A stretch of 64,000 nucleotides of DNA from Flavobacterium weaverense (GCF_003688495.1 NZ_REFH01000009.1:372001-436000), one strand, 5' to 3'; numbered from the stretch's first letter, positions 36,534 to 44,847 are shown. Translations and numbers: made by a program. The notes: generated by a model not told the origin, from the letters alone.

Positions 36534-38003
36534 ATGAATTCAGAAAATTTACAAACCAAATGGGGGCAATTTATTTCATTAGTAATAGTCTTCTTTTTTT
36601 GGGGATTTGTTGGATCAGCCAACGATATTTTAATTCCAGTATTTAAAAAAGTTTTTACATTATCGCAAGTTCAGTCACAATTAGTAGCATGGGCATTTTA
36701 TGCTGCCTATTTTGTAGGATCCTTAATATTTTTTCTAGTTTCACTAAAATCAGATGTTTTACAAAAATTTGGTTATAAAAAAACGCTTTCAACAGGTTTA
36801 ATAATTTCGGCAATAGGTTCCTTCTTATTTGTACCAGCCGCGACAATGGAGAGTTTTCCTTTCTTTTTAACAGCATTATTCACTGTAGGTTTAGGTTTTT
36901 CGATACAGCAAATTGTAGCAAACCCTTTAGCAATAAAAATGGGTAGCCCAGCAACTGGAGCGCACCGTTTAACTCTAGCTGGAGGCGTAAATTCGTTTGG
37001 TACGACTTTAGGCGCCATACTTCTAGGAATTGCTCTTTTTGGAATGGGAGACAATAAAAAAACTACTCTTTCCTTAGAAGATATTAAGTTGCCATTTATA
37101 ATTCTTGGCCTTACTTTCATTTTAGTGGCTATCTTTATGTACTTTTCAAAAATTGAAGATCCAGCAAAACAAGAAGAAGCAAAAATTGACACAGGTGCTG
37201 CAAACTTTAGTGTTTTTGACTATCCACAGTTGTACTTAGGAATGTTAGGAATCTTTATATATGTTGGTACTGAGGTAACTATTATTAGTAATCTACCCGC
37301 ATTACTTCACACAAAAGACTTTGGAGGGATATTAGAAGATGCAATCTCTCCCTTTATCGCACTATATTGGGGAAGTTTAATGATAGGTCGCTGGAATGGC
37401 GGAGTAAACGTTTTCAATACATCAAACTTAGTAAATACTGCGCTTAAATTTATAGTTCCCGCTTTAGCATTTGGGGTTATTATTGGAGCAAATGTATTTG
37501 CAGCTCATGATGTTTCTGGATTTTACATTTATCCTTTTTGGATATTACTTTTTATAGGAGTTAGTTTTCTAGGTGGTAAAAATGCCGGTAAAACTTTAAT
37601 GCTTTTTGCTATTTCTGGAATAGTGATGATGGCAGCGGGTTTAATCACTTCAGACACTGAGTTAGCTAAATTCTTCTTTATTTCTGGTGGTTTATTCCTT
37701 TCCATCATGTGGCCATCAATATTTGATTTAGCGATTGCAGGATTAGGCAAAAACACCGGAAAGGCTTCCTCTTTCTTGATAATGATGATTCTGGGTGGTG
37801 GTGTAATTCCGCTAGTGCAAGGAGCTATCTGTGATTTAGATTTAACAAATCCAGCGGGAATATTTGGAATATCATATACGCACTTCTCTTATATTGTTCC
37901 ATTACTTGGATTTGCGTACTTAGCATTTTATGGTTTCTATTGTCCAAAGATCTTGAAAAAACAGGGTGTCTATCATTTAGAAGGTGAAAGCGCAGGACAC
38001 TAA
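36534..38003 (+). CDS. sugar MFS transporter, FucP/NagP-like
   Basis: A 489-residue inner-membrane carrier with about 12 helices, in the FGHS (fucose/glucose/galactose:H+ symporter) branch of the major facilitator superfamily. Typical traits are the N-terminal FFFWGFVGSANDILIPVFKK segment, LGFSIQQIVANPLAIKMG and the conserved GGGVIPLVQG-type loop. In a chitin locus the likely cargo is free GlcNAc, as for NagP of other bacteria, but fucose or hexose cannot be excluded from sequence. It stands downstream of the LytTR gene with its own promoter box, and a strong palindromic terminator follows. No kinase gene for cytoplasmic GlcNAc is adjacent. Confidence 0.88.
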   Translation: MNSENLQTKWGQFISLVIVFFFWGFVGSANDILIPVFKKVFTLSQVQSQLVAWAFYAAYFVGSLIFFLVSLKSDVLQKFGYKKTLSTGLIISAIGSFLFVPAATMESFPFFLTALFTVGLGFSIQQIVANPLAIKMGSPATGAHRLTLAGGVNSFGTTLGAILLGIALFGMGDNKKTTLSLEDIKLPFIILGLTFILVAIFMYFSKIEDPAKQEEAKIDTGAANFSVFDYPQLYLGMLGIFIYVGTEVTIISNLPALLHTKDFGGILEDAISPFIALYWGSLMIGRWNGGVNVFNTSNLVNTALKFIVPALAFGVIIGANVFAAHDVSGFYIYPFWILLFIGVSFLGGKNAGKTLMLFAISGIVMMAAGLITSDTELAKFFFISGGLFLSIMWPSIFDLAIAGLGKNTGKASSFLIMMILGGGVIPLVQGAICDLDLTNPAGIFGISYTHFSYIVPLLGFAYLAFYGFYCPKILKKQGVYHLEGESAGH

Positions 38004-38036
38004 AATTAATAGTACAGTTAAAAAAAACAGTTCAAT

Positions 38037-38073
38037 AAAAAATCCCATTTGCCTAGGCAAATGGGATTTTTTT
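38037..38073. terminator. bidirectional terminator, MFS gene / fsa
   Basis: AATCCCATTTGCCT / AGGCAAATGGGATT (38041-38068) is a perfect 28-nt palindrome, flanked by an A-run and a T-run. Confidence 0.85.
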
Positions 38074-38104
38074 ATAGTAAGAAATTCTTATTAAGATAAA
38101 ATTC

Positions 38105-38761
38105 TTATTTATTTCCTTTTTCGAAATCAGCAACAAATTGAGCTAATCCTATGTCAGTAAGTGGATGTTTCAACAATCCGTAAATTGCAGAAAGTGGCCC
38201 AGTCATAACATCAGCGCCAATTTTAGCACAATTCACAATGTGCATTGTATGACGAACAGAAGCAGCAAGAATTTGAGTTTCATAACCGTAGTTGTCATAA
38301 ATTAATCTGATTTCCTCGATCAATGCTAAACCATCTGTTGAGACATCGTCTAAACGACCAATGAATGGAGAAACATAAGTTGCACCCGCTTTAGCAGCTA
38401 ATAAAGCTTGTCCAGCAGAAAACACTAACGTTACATTTGTTTTAATTCCTTTATCTGAAAAGTATTTAGCAGCCATAACACCTTCTTTTGTCATTGGCAA
38501 TTTTACAACGATTTGCTCGTGTAAATCAGCTAACTCTTCACCTTCTTTGATCATACCGTCATAATCCAAAGCATTTACTTCGGCACTTACGTCACCATCA
38601 ACAAGATTACAAATATCAACGTAATGTTTTAAGATGCTGTTTTTACCTGTAATTCCTTCTTTTGCCATTAAAGATGGATTTGTAGTAACGCCATCTAAAA
38701 CGCCTAATGCCTGTGCTTCTTTAATCTGCGCTAAATTAGCCGTGTCAATAAAAAATTTCAT
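38105..38761 (-). CDS. fsa: Fsa/TalC-type fructose-6-phosphate aldolase or transaldolase
   Basis: A 218-residue class I aldolase of the small transaldolase family, counted from ATG 38761 ([10 protein letters not shown]), which matches the standard N-terminus. An ATG 12 codons upstream is less likely. Motifs are DGVTTNPSL, the Schiff-base lysine Lys87 in [26 protein letters not shown], and PFIGRLDD. It acts in the cytoplasm, either transferring dihydroxyacetone units in the pentose phosphate pathway or cleaving fructose-6-P. In organisms with this short form it often is the main transaldolase. A single gene convergent with the MFS gene; its fructose-6-P substrate is also the end product of GlcNAc breakdown. 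Confidence 0.88.
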   Translation of the reverse strand: MKFFIDTANLAQIKEAQALGVLDGVTTNPSLMAKEGITGKNSILKHYVDICNLVDGDVSAEVNALDYDGMIKEGEELADLHEQIVVKLPMTKEGVMAAKYFSDKGIKTNVTLVFSAGQALLAAKAGATYVSPFIGRLDDVSTDGLALIEEIRLIYDNYGYETQILAASVRHTMHIVNCAKIGADVMTGPLSAIYGLLKHPLTDIGLAQFVADFEKGNK

Positions 38762-38914
38762 AATATTTGTATTTAATTGTGTGTTTTTAATTTTCATCTT
38801 CGCTTGCTTATCTTTGCAAAGTGAGTTTTCCGTTGTAATCTTATCCTTAAAAATAAAAAGATTTTCGACTCAATCCATTACGCTAAAAATTTGCTGCAAA
38901 ATTACAACTTAAAT

Positions 38915-39115
38915 TTACTTAACTAAATTGTTTTTATTCAATTCTTTAAGTTCTTCTCTAATTTCTTCGAGAACATTTAGCATATCATCTTTATAAAGAT
39001 CATTATTCTTGATAATTTTATTTATCCATCTAATAATTCTAAAAATCACAAAAACGAAGAGAACTAGCCATAATAACATAGCTATTTGAGGTAAAAAAGT
39101 CTGTAAATTTTCCAT
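38915..39115 (-). CDS. small single-span membrane protein, unknown
   Basis: A 66-residue protein with one N-terminal hydrophobic helix (about residues 9-29, IAMLLWLVLFVFVIFRIIRW). A charged cytoplasmic-looking tail follows, predicted to be helical (DMLNVLEEIREELKELNKN). No known domain. It starts 2 nt after the stop codon of the SDR gene, so it is translated from the same message. Such short tail-helix membrane proteins are common and their roles are usually unknown. The very tight spacing is the main evidence that it is real. Confidence 0.6.
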   Translation of the reverse strand: MENLQTFLPQIAMLLWLVLFVFVIFRIIRWINKIIKNNDLYKDDMLNVLEEIREELKELNKNNLVK

Positions 39116-39117
39116 AT

Positions 39118-39921
39118 TTATAATTTATAATGATTCATAAGCATTTTCTCGTAAGTTTTATCAGGCAGAATTCTTTTTAGAAAGATAGAGAACTTTTGCA
39201 TAAAAGCGCCCACCTTATAATGAATATTAGGAGTAGGATTTTGAATAATTTTATAAACAGCTTCAGCCATTTCATTTGGATTACTACCAGTATTAACATG
39301 CTCATCCATCGTCTTTAATGTGTTTCCGTATGTTTTTTCATAATCAGAACCTGGAATAACTGGAGCATGAAAGCGACCAGAAGCGATATTAGTAGCAAAA
39401 TCACCGGGAGCAACATTTGTAATGTGTATTCCAAATGGCCTTACTTCCATTCGAAGCGCTTCGGTTATTAGTTCTAAAGCTCCTTTTGAAGCTGAATAAA
39501 CACTGCGATATGGTAATCCCATGTATCCTGCGATAGAAGTAATATTGATTATCAGACCAGAAGTCTGCTTTCGCATTTGTGGTAACACTGCCTTCATAAC
39601 TTCAATTGGACCGAAGAAATTAGTTTCAAAATTGTTTTTGATTTCTTCCATTGGAATTTCTTCCAAAGGGCCAGTAATGCCTACACCAGCGTTATTAATA
39701 ACAATGTCTAATTTTCCAGAAATGGCTATTATTTTGGCAACAGCCAAATGTATTGAAGTTGGATTCCGAACATCTAACGCTACTAATGGAAAAACTGAAT
39801 TTAAAATTCGCTCAGGATTCCGACTCGTACCGTATACAATGAAACCTTTATGATGTAAAAATTCACCAATTGATTTTCCTATTCCTGATGAACCTCCTGT
39901 AATAAGAACTACTTTATTCAT
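39118..39921 (-). CDS. short-chain dehydrogenase/reductase
   Basis: A 267-residue classical SDR. It has the Rossmann nucleotide motif TGGSSGIG at residues 8-15, NNAGV, ITSIAGY with the catalytic Ser, and YSASKGA with catalytic Tyr and Lys. Arg38 in TSRNPER suggests NADP(H) preference. The substrate is unknown; the group resembles broad-specificity SDRs that oxidise or reduce lipids or small alcohols. The C-terminus (FMQKFSIFLKRILPDKTYEKML) resembles the membrane-associating tails seen in this subgroup. It is transcribed leftward with the small membrane-protein gene 2 nt downstream. Confidence 0.88.
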   Translation of the reverse strand: MNKVVLITGGSSGIGKSIGEFLHHKGFIVYGTSRNPERILNSVFPLVALDVRNPTSIHLAVAKIIAISGKLDIVINNAGVGITGPLEEIPMEEIKNNFETNFFGPIEVMKAVLPQMRKQTSGLIINITSIAGYMGLPYRSVYSASKGALELITEALRMEVRPFGIHITNVAPGDFATNIASGRFHAPVIPGSDYEKTYGNTLKTMDEHVNTGSNPNEMAEAVYKIIQNPTPNIHYKVGAFMQKFSIFLKRILPDKTYEKMLMNHYKL

Positions 39922-40024
39922 TTTACTATTATTTGCGATACGAAAGGTCCAAAAATAAAAAAATCCTCCGTAAGGAAGACTAATAATGACTTTATTTCAA
40001 AAAAAATATTCTTAAATAGAAGAT

Positions 40025-40125
40025 AAAAAAATGGCAAGCGACCTACATCGCACCGCTCAACCACGTACCCTTGCTATGTTCCCATCCTGGGGGAGTCTGC
40101 AGGAGCTGGTCGTGTAGGACTTGCC
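40025..40125 (-). ncRNA. ffs: signal recognition particle RNA (small 4.5S type)
   Basis: On the minus strand the ends pair as GGCAAG-CCTACA with TGTAGG-CTTGCC, giving a long helix. The apical part reads CCAGGATGGGAACATAGCAAGG: a GGAA tetraloop closed by TG/CA, flanked by the symmetric loop CAGGA/TAGCA that binds Ffh, the conserved core of SRP RNA in the form seen in Bacteroidota. The RNA is about 100 nt and ends in a T-run (A-run 40025-40030 on plus). It carries a strong promoter just upstream. The exact ends are inferred from the promoter and T-run. Confidence 0.85.
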
Positions 40126-40129
40126 GGTG

Positions 40130-40160
40130 CAAATATACAACACTTTTTATATTTTTGCAA
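40130..40160 (-). promoter_or_regulatory. promoter of the SRP RNA gene
   Basis: The minus strand reads TTG (40160-40158), a 20-nt spacer, then TATATTTG (40137-40130), an excellent match to the Bacteroidota consensus TTG-N17-23-TAnnTTTG. The predicted start falls at the first base of the RNA helix. Confidence 0.7.
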
Positions 40161-40168
40161 TACCTTTG
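40161..40168 (+). promoter_or_regulatory. -7 box of the glutaminyl cyclase gene
   Basis: TACCTTTG, an exact TAnnTTTG, 48 nt before ATG 40216. It directly abuts the -33 element of the opposite-facing SRP promoter. An in-frame GTG at 40168 overlaps the box and is not a likely start. Confidence 0.5.
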
Positions 40169-40215
40169 TGCCGATAAAAATATCGTTGTATATTGTTCTA
40201 ACAAAAATTCAGACT

Positions 40216-41289
40216 ATGAAAAATCATAACTTCCTATTTGTCATTTTATTAGGAATTACTTTAAGCAATTGTGGAGAACCAAAAAAAGGAGAAAATTCTA
40301 TATTTACCATCGATAGTAGCGCTTTTAAAGAACAATATCAGCCTCAAGAGTCAGTAGATTTAACTATTTTGAATCCAAACAATAAGGTTATAGACAGCAT
40401 TATCTATTATGTAAATGATAAGAAAATAGCTAGTAAAAAAGGACTTGAGAAATTAAAATTTGAATTGAAAGATCAAAAATTAGGATACCAAAACTTGAAA
40501 GCGCTAGTTTATTTTGAAGGAGAAAACACCGAAGCAACTGCAAGAGTTGAACTAGTATCAAACATTCAACCTAAACTCTTAAAATATAAGATTGTAAACA
40601 CTTATCCACATGATTATGAGGCATACACACAAGGTTTAGAATTTCATCGCGATACATTATATGAAGGAACTGGAAATGGTAGCGGCCCAACTGGAAAAAG
40701 AGGCGTTTCAAGTCTAAGAAAAGTTGATTATAAAACGGGAAAAGTCTTTAAAAAAGTAGAATTAGCAGATCAATTTTTTGGAGAAGGAGTAACGATATTG
40801 AACAATAAAGTGTATCAGTTAACTTGGAAAAATAATGAAGGATATATTTACAATGCTGATACTTTCAAAAAAGAAAAAACATTTCCTTACTTTAAAAACA
40901 TTGAAGGTTGGGGTTTAGCTAACGATGGAACTCATTTGTATTTATCTGATGGGACAGAAAAAATATGGAAACTAGATCCTACAACCTTAAAAGAAGTTGA
41001 TTACATCAACGTTTATTCGTATGAAACTAAAATAAAAGCAGTCAATGAATTAGAGTGGATTGAGGGTAAATTATATGGTAATATTTATCAAAAAGATGCA
41101 ATCGCTATTATTAATCCAAAAAATGGAGCTGTAGAGGCTATTATTAATCTTGTTGATTTAAAAAGCAAAGTAACTCAATTGCCAGACACCGATGTTTTAA
41201 ATGGAATTGCGTACAATCCTAAAACAAAAACAATTTTTGTTACTGGAAAAAACTGGGATAAAATGTTTGAAATTTCAGTTTCAGAGTAA
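40216..41289 (+). CDS. glutaminyl-peptide cyclotransferase, lipoprotein
   Basis: A 357-residue exported protein from ATG 40216, with a lipoprotein signal (lipobox LSNC, Cys19). An N-terminal Ig-like segment of ~100 residues precedes a five-bladed propeller of the plant/bacterial glutamine cyclotransferase family. Its motifs are YEAYTQGLEFHRDTLYEGTG, QLTWKNNEGYIYN, GWGLANDGTHLYLSDGT, VNELEWIEGKLYGN and LNGIAYNPKTKTIFVTGK. It cyclises N-terminal Gln of exported proteins to pyroglutamate, probably at the outer membrane or in the periplasm. This fits Bacteroidota, where many secreted proteins begin with Gln after signal cleavage; several signal peptides in this window end in AQ. Confidence 0.92.
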   Translation: MKNHNFLFVILLGITLSNCGEPKKGENSIFTIDSSAFKEQYQPQESVDLTILNPNNKVIDSIIYYVNDKKIASKKGLEKLKFELKDQKLGYQNLKALVYFEGENTEATARVELVSNIQPKLLKYKIVNTYPHDYEAYTQGLEFHRDTLYEGTGNGSGPTGKRGVSSLRKVDYKTGKVFKKVELADQFFGEGVTILNNKVYQLTWKNNEGYIYNADTFKKEKTFPYFKNIEGWGLANDGTHLYLSDGTEKIWKLDPTTLKEVDYINVYSYETKIKAVNELEWIEGKLYGNIYQKDAIAIINPKNGAVEAIINLVDLKSKVTQLPDTDVLNGIAYNPKTKTIFVTGKNWDKMFEISVSE

Positions 41290-41351
41290 CATAAAAACTG
41301 GCTAAATAGGTACAATTTTTTGCTACAAAATATAAGTTTAATTATAATTTT

Positions 41352-41503
41352 GCCACAAAGACACGAAGACACTAAGTATTTTTTAAGTATTTTATTATAT
41401 ACTTTAGTCGTATTACAATAAAGCACTAATCTAATTTTTTTCTAAGATTTGTGCTTCTGTACCTATGTACTTTTCTATCTCTGTCCCTTTGTAACTTTGT
41501 GCC
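41352..41503. repeat. degenerate CACAAAG-type inverted repeat block before hutI
   Basis: GCCACAAAGACACGAAGACAC near 41352 on the plus strand is mirrored by GCACAAAGTTACAAAGGGACA on the minus strand (41502-41482). The arms are about 100 nt apart. Between them lies a smaller imperfect hairpin GCACTAATCT...AGATTTGTGC (41423-41454). Each arm is built from ACAAAG-like units 8-9 nt apart. Confidence 0.5.
41492..41499 (+). promoter_or_regulatory. candidate -7 box of hutI
   Basis: TAACTTTG matches TAnnTTTG, 49 nt before ATG 41548. It is also one unit of the CTTTG repeat block, so the match may come from the repeat. Confidence 0.35.
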
Positions 41504-41547
41504 TAAAAAAAAGTTAGCTGTAAAATCCCAAAAACAAAAACACAACA

Positions 41548-42786
41548 ATGACAACTTTAATCATAAACATTAAGGAATTACTTCAAGTTCGGGAAACAAG
41601 TGTTGCAAAAGTTTCTGGAGCGGAGATGACAACTCTTCCAACGATTAAAAACGCATTTCTTCTACTTAAGAATAACTTAATAGCTGATTTTGGATCTATG
41701 GATCAAATACCACAAGTCAAAACAGATAAGGTAATCGATGCATCAGGAAAAATCGTTCTACCATCATGGTGCGACAGCCACACACACATTGTATATGCTG
41801 GAAACCGCGAGCAAGAATTCGTAGACAGAATTAACGGTCTAACATATGAAGAAATAGCAAATCGAGGTGGCGGCATACTAAATTCTGCTAAAAAACTAAA
41901 CGAAACTTCTGAAGACGACATTTATCAGCAGTCTAGCGCTAGATTGGAAGAAGTAATGCATTTAGGAACTGGAGCTGTCGAAATCAAATCTGGTTACGGT
42001 CTAACAGTTGAAGGTGAATTAAAAATGCTTCGTGTTATTCAAAAATTAGCTCAAAATTATCCTATCACTATCAAAGCTACCTTTCTAGGTGCACACGCTA
42101 TTCCACGCGAATTTAAAGAAAACCGAAGAGGATATATAGATTGCATTCTTAATGAAATGTTACCTCAAATATCTAAAAATAAATTAGCCGATTATATCGA
42201 TGTATTTTGTGAAACAGGGTATTTTACAGTTGCCGAAACAGAAGAAATTATGGAAGCTGGTATTCACTTAGGCTTAAAGCCAAAAATTCACGTGAACCAA
42301 TTTAATTCAATTGGCGGAATTCAGGCGGGTGTCAAATACGATGCGCTTTCTGTCGATCATTTAGAAGTGATGACAACAGAGGATATTATTGCTTTAAAGA
42401 ACACTAAAACAATGCCAGTCGCATTACCTTCTTGCTCCTACTTTTTAAGTATTCCCTACACTCCAGCAAGAGAAATGATCGCTGCAGGACTTCCTATTGC
42501 TCTCGCCACGGATTATAATCCTGGTTCTACTCCATCAGGAAACATGAATTTTGTAGTTGCCACAGCTTGTATTAAAATGAAGATGACTCCTGAAGAAGCG
42601 ATTAACGCAGCCACGATCAACGGCGCTTATGCAATGGGAATTTCAGAAACTCATGGAAGTATAACTATTGGCAAAAAAGCTAATCTTATTATCACTAAAC
42701 CTATCCCCTCCTACTATCAATTACCCTACGCTTTTGGTAGTAATTTAATTGATACAATTATTATCGAAGGTCAGATATTGGCATAA
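41548..42786 (+). CDS. hutI: imidazolonepropionase
   Basis: A 412-residue amidohydrolase-fold enzyme that opens 4-imidazolone-5-propionate to N-formimidoyl-L-glutamate, the third step of histidine degradation. Metal and substrate residues are visible: DSHTHIVYAGNRE (His78, His80), KSGYGL, FLGAHAIP, HVNQFNSIGG, SVDHLE and ATDYNPG with the catalytic Asp. The length is normal. hutG lies about 1 kb further on the plus strand, separated by an opposing gene; hutH and hutU are not in the window, so the pathway genes are scattered. A bidirectional terminator follows at 42785-42818. Confidence 0.95.
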   Translation: MTTLIINIKELLQVRETSVAKVSGAEMTTLPTIKNAFLLLKNNLIADFGSMDQIPQVKTDKVIDASGKIVLPSWCDSHTHIVYAGNREQEFVDRINGLTYEEIANRGGGILNSAKKLNETSEDDIYQQSSARLEEVMHLGTGAVEIKSGYGLTVEGELKMLRVIQKLAQNYPITIKATFLGAHAIPREFKENRRGYIDCILNEMLPQISKNKLADYIDVFCETGYFTVAETEEIMEAGIHLGLKPKIHVNQFNSIGGIQAGVKYDALSVDHLEVMTTEDIIALKNTKTMPVALPSCSYFLSIPYTPAREMIAAGLPIALATDYNPGSTPSGNMNFVVATACIKMKMTPEEAINAATINGAYAMGISETHGSITIGKKANLIITKPIPSYYQLPYAFGSNLIDTIIIEGQILA

Positions 42787-42818
42787 AAAAGAGGAACATT
42801 ACGTTCCTCTTTTTTTTA
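42785..42818. terminator. bidirectional terminator after hutI
   Basis: AAAAGAGGAAC / GTTCCTCTTTT stem with a five-base loop, an A-run before and a T-run of nine after. It serves hutI and the opposing coiled-coil gene. Confidence 0.85.
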
Positions 42819-42836
42819 TTTATTTTATTTCGAATA

Positions 42837-43721
42837 CTATCTTAAATTAAAGCTTGTTTTAGAAACTAACTGATCTTTATCAAAAATATTGATGAAGTAG
42901 GTTCCTTTAGCAAAATCCTTACCTTTTAAATCTTGTGAAACTTGAACTGTTTTGTTTTCATAATTTACATTAGTTAAAAAACTATACGTTAAAATATTAT
43001 CACCAAAATTTTCTGTCTTCTTGTCTCCTAAAACATTGTTTTTACTATCAATCACTTGAACGTAATAAGTTTTAGCTCCAGATTTTGCAATTGCATTTTC
43101 TGCAATAGTAAAATTAACTCTAAGTACATCAGCTCTACTTGCTTTGTCAGTTGCGATTTGTTTACCTGAACTTCTCAATTTGAATGCGGAACCGCTTGTA
43201 TTTAAAACTGTAAGTTTCGATCCTATTTCAACTGCTTTTGATAATTCTTCGTTTTGACCTGTAAGAGCTTCAACATTTCTTTTAGTTTCGCCTAATACTA
43301 CAACTGTACTATCACGTTGCGTTGTAAGCGTTGTATTAGCCTTTTTTAATGTTTCATTCTCAGCCATTAAGACTTTCATATTTGATTGCAAAGAATTGTA
43401 TTGTGATCTGTATTTAGATAGAGAAGCTACATCACCTTTAGATTTACTTAAATCAGACATTAAATTAACTACTTTATCTCTTTCTTGAATTAACTCGTCA
43501 GACATAGATGTATTTTCTGAAATAGCAGCATCGTAAGTCAATTTAAGCTCTTCAAGATCTTTCATCACCAATTCTTTTTCGGTCAATGTAGTTTTCAATT
43601 CTGTTTTAACTGTATCTGCATCAGAGGTCATTTTAAAAATATAAACTAAACTACCTACTAATAAAATAGCCAATACCGCTATTATCGCTTTAAGACTTGA
43701 ACTGCTTTTTTGATTTTCCAT
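42837..43721 (-). CDS. membrane-anchored coiled-coil protein, unknown
   Basis: A 294-residue protein from ATG 43721 (MENQKSSSS). The open frame extends 40 codons further up to a TTG, but that extension runs through two promoter boxes and into hutG. One membrane helix (LKAIIAVLAILLVGSLVYIF) is followed by ~150 residues of heptad-like Leu/Lys/Glu sequence (coiled coil), then a compact beta-rich domain of ~110 residues (SGSAFKLRSSGKQIATDKASRADVL, YYVQVID, GTYFINIFD). I recognise no named family. The topology suggests a periplasmic coiled coil with a small terminal beta domain. It lies opposite to and between hutI and hutG. Confidence 0.8.
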   Translation of the reverse strand: MENQKSSSSLKAIIAVLAILLVGSLVYIFKMTSDADTVKTELKTTLTEKELVMKDLEELKLTYDAAISENTSMSDELIQERDKVVNLMSDLSKSKGDVASLSKYRSQYNSLQSNMKVLMAENETLKKANTTLTTQRDSTVVVLGETKRNVEALTGQNEELSKAVEIGSKLTVLNTSGSAFKLRSSGKQIATDKASRADVLRVNFTIAENAIAKSGAKTYYVQVIDSKNNVLGDKKTENFGDNILTYSFLTNVNYENKTVQVSQDLKGKDFAKGTYFINIFDKDQLVSKTSFNLR

Positions 43722-43735
43722 ATGAGTTTTTTTTT

Positions 43736-43743
43736 CAAATTTA
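43736..43743 (-). promoter_or_regulatory. -7 box of the coiled-coil gene
   Basis: The minus strand reads TAAATTTG, an exact TAnnTTTG, 14 nt before ATG 43721, so the leader would be very short. Confidence 0.4.
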
Positions 43744-43786
43744 ATAATATATAATAGTCTAATAACGAAACTTAACACAATTATAG

Positions 43787-43794
43787 TATTTTTG
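43787..43794 (+). promoter_or_regulatory. -7 box of hutG
   Basis: TATTTTTG, an exact TAnnTTTG, 19 nt before ATG 43813. The in-frame TTG at 43792 is part of this box. Confidence 0.4.
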
Positions 43795-43812
43795 GATAAA
43801 AATATTTTTTTA

Positions 43813-44847
43813 ATGGAAAAAATTATCCCTTTTACAATCAAAGATCTCGCAAAAATAACAAATCATCGAAGTGGTGAAATTAAATTTGGAGAGAAAATGA
43901 TAACTATTCCAAAAGATGCTGATGCACTGGATTTTATTGCGTCATGTGAAGCAAAATATGTTCTTTTTGGCATCCCAGAAGATATCGGAGTAAGGGCCAA
44001 TTACGGTCGTCCTGGAGCAGCTTCTGCTTGGGAAAGCGCCATAAAAAATATTGCTAATATCCAACATAATCGATTTTGCAAAGGCAGCCAAATTGTTGTT
44101 CTAGGACAATTAGATGTGCGTGAATCAATGAAAAATGTCGAAGTTTTAGATTTTAATGATATTGACGATCGCTCTAAGTTGAGCCAGTTAGTCGATAAAA
44201 TTGATAAAGACGTTTCGCACATTATATTTAATTTAGTTAAACTTGGAAAAACCCCAATTATTATTGGTGGCGGACATAATAACTCCTACGGTAATATAAA
44301 AGGTACGGCTCTTGCCAAAGGTAAACCTGTAAACGCAATTAATTTTGATGCGCATTCTGATTTTAGAATTCTTGAAGGACGTCATAGTGGAAACGGTTTT
44401 TCATATGCATTTGAAGAAGGATTTTTAAAAAAGTATTTCATTTTTGGTTTACACGAAAACTATATTTCAAAAAGCGTATTAGATATTATAAAAAAAATAG
44501 AAGATCGAGTTCGTTTTAATACGTATGACAGTGTCAGTATTAGAAAAGAAAAAGATTTCAATAATGAGATGGATCACGCTTTAGAATTTATCAACGATGA
44601 CTTTTTTGGACTTGAGGTCGACTTGGATGCAATTCCCAATATTGCGAGTAGTGCCATGACATTGAGTGGTTATTCTGTGGAGCAGTTACGCCAATTTATT
44701 TCTTATTTTGGCAAAAGCAAAAATGTTTCTTATCTACATATTTGTGAAGGCGCACCAGATCTTGGCGAAGAAAAAAACAATCATTTGATCGGTAAGCTTA
44801 TTGGTCATCTTGTAACTGATTTCATAAAAGCTAATTCAATATTATAA
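43813..44847 (+). CDS. hutG: formimidoylglutamase-like arginase-family hydrolase
   Basis: A 344-residue ureohydrolase, counted from ATG 43813. Manganese ligands of the family are visible: His155 in IIGGGHNNSYGN, Asp179/His181/Asp183 in NFDAHSDFR, and Asp270/Asp272 in LEVDLDAIP. It probably splits N-formimidoyl-glutamate to glutamate and formamide, the last step of histidine use. The nearby hutI supports this over arginase or agmatinase, but the substrate is inference. Its promoter faces that of the coiled-coil gene across about 90 nt. There is no clear terminator before the helicase gene 135 nt downstream, which has its own promoter box. Confidence 0.85.
   Translation: MEKIIPFTIKDLAKITNHRSGEIKFGEKMITIPKDADALDFIASCEAKYVLFGIPEDIGVRANYGRPGAASAWESAIKNIANIQHNRFCKGSQIVVLGQLDVRESMKNVEVLDFNDIDDRSKLSQLVDKIDKDVSHIIFNLVKLGKTPIIIGGGHNNSYGNIKGTALAKGKPVNAINFDAHSDFRILEGRHSGNGFSYAFEEGFLKKYFIFGLHENYISKSVLDIIKKIEDRVRFNTYDSVSIRKEKDFNNEMDHALEFINDDFFGLEVDLDAIPNIASSAMTLSGYSVEQLRQFISYFGKSKNVSYLHICEGAPDLGEEKNNHLIGKLIGHLVTDFIKANSIL

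Noticed and set aside
36773..37192. Antisense open frame in the MFS transporter gene
   Set aside because: Such frames arise readily opposite hydrophobic membrane genes; no start signal or family pattern.
41352..41503. CRISPR array before hutI
   Set aside because: The units are only 8-9 nt, degenerate and inverted rather than identical direct repeats with unique spacers; no cas gene is present.
43722..43841. 40-residue N-terminal extension of the coiled-coil protein
   Set aside because: It starts at a TTG inside hutG and crosses two promoter boxes.
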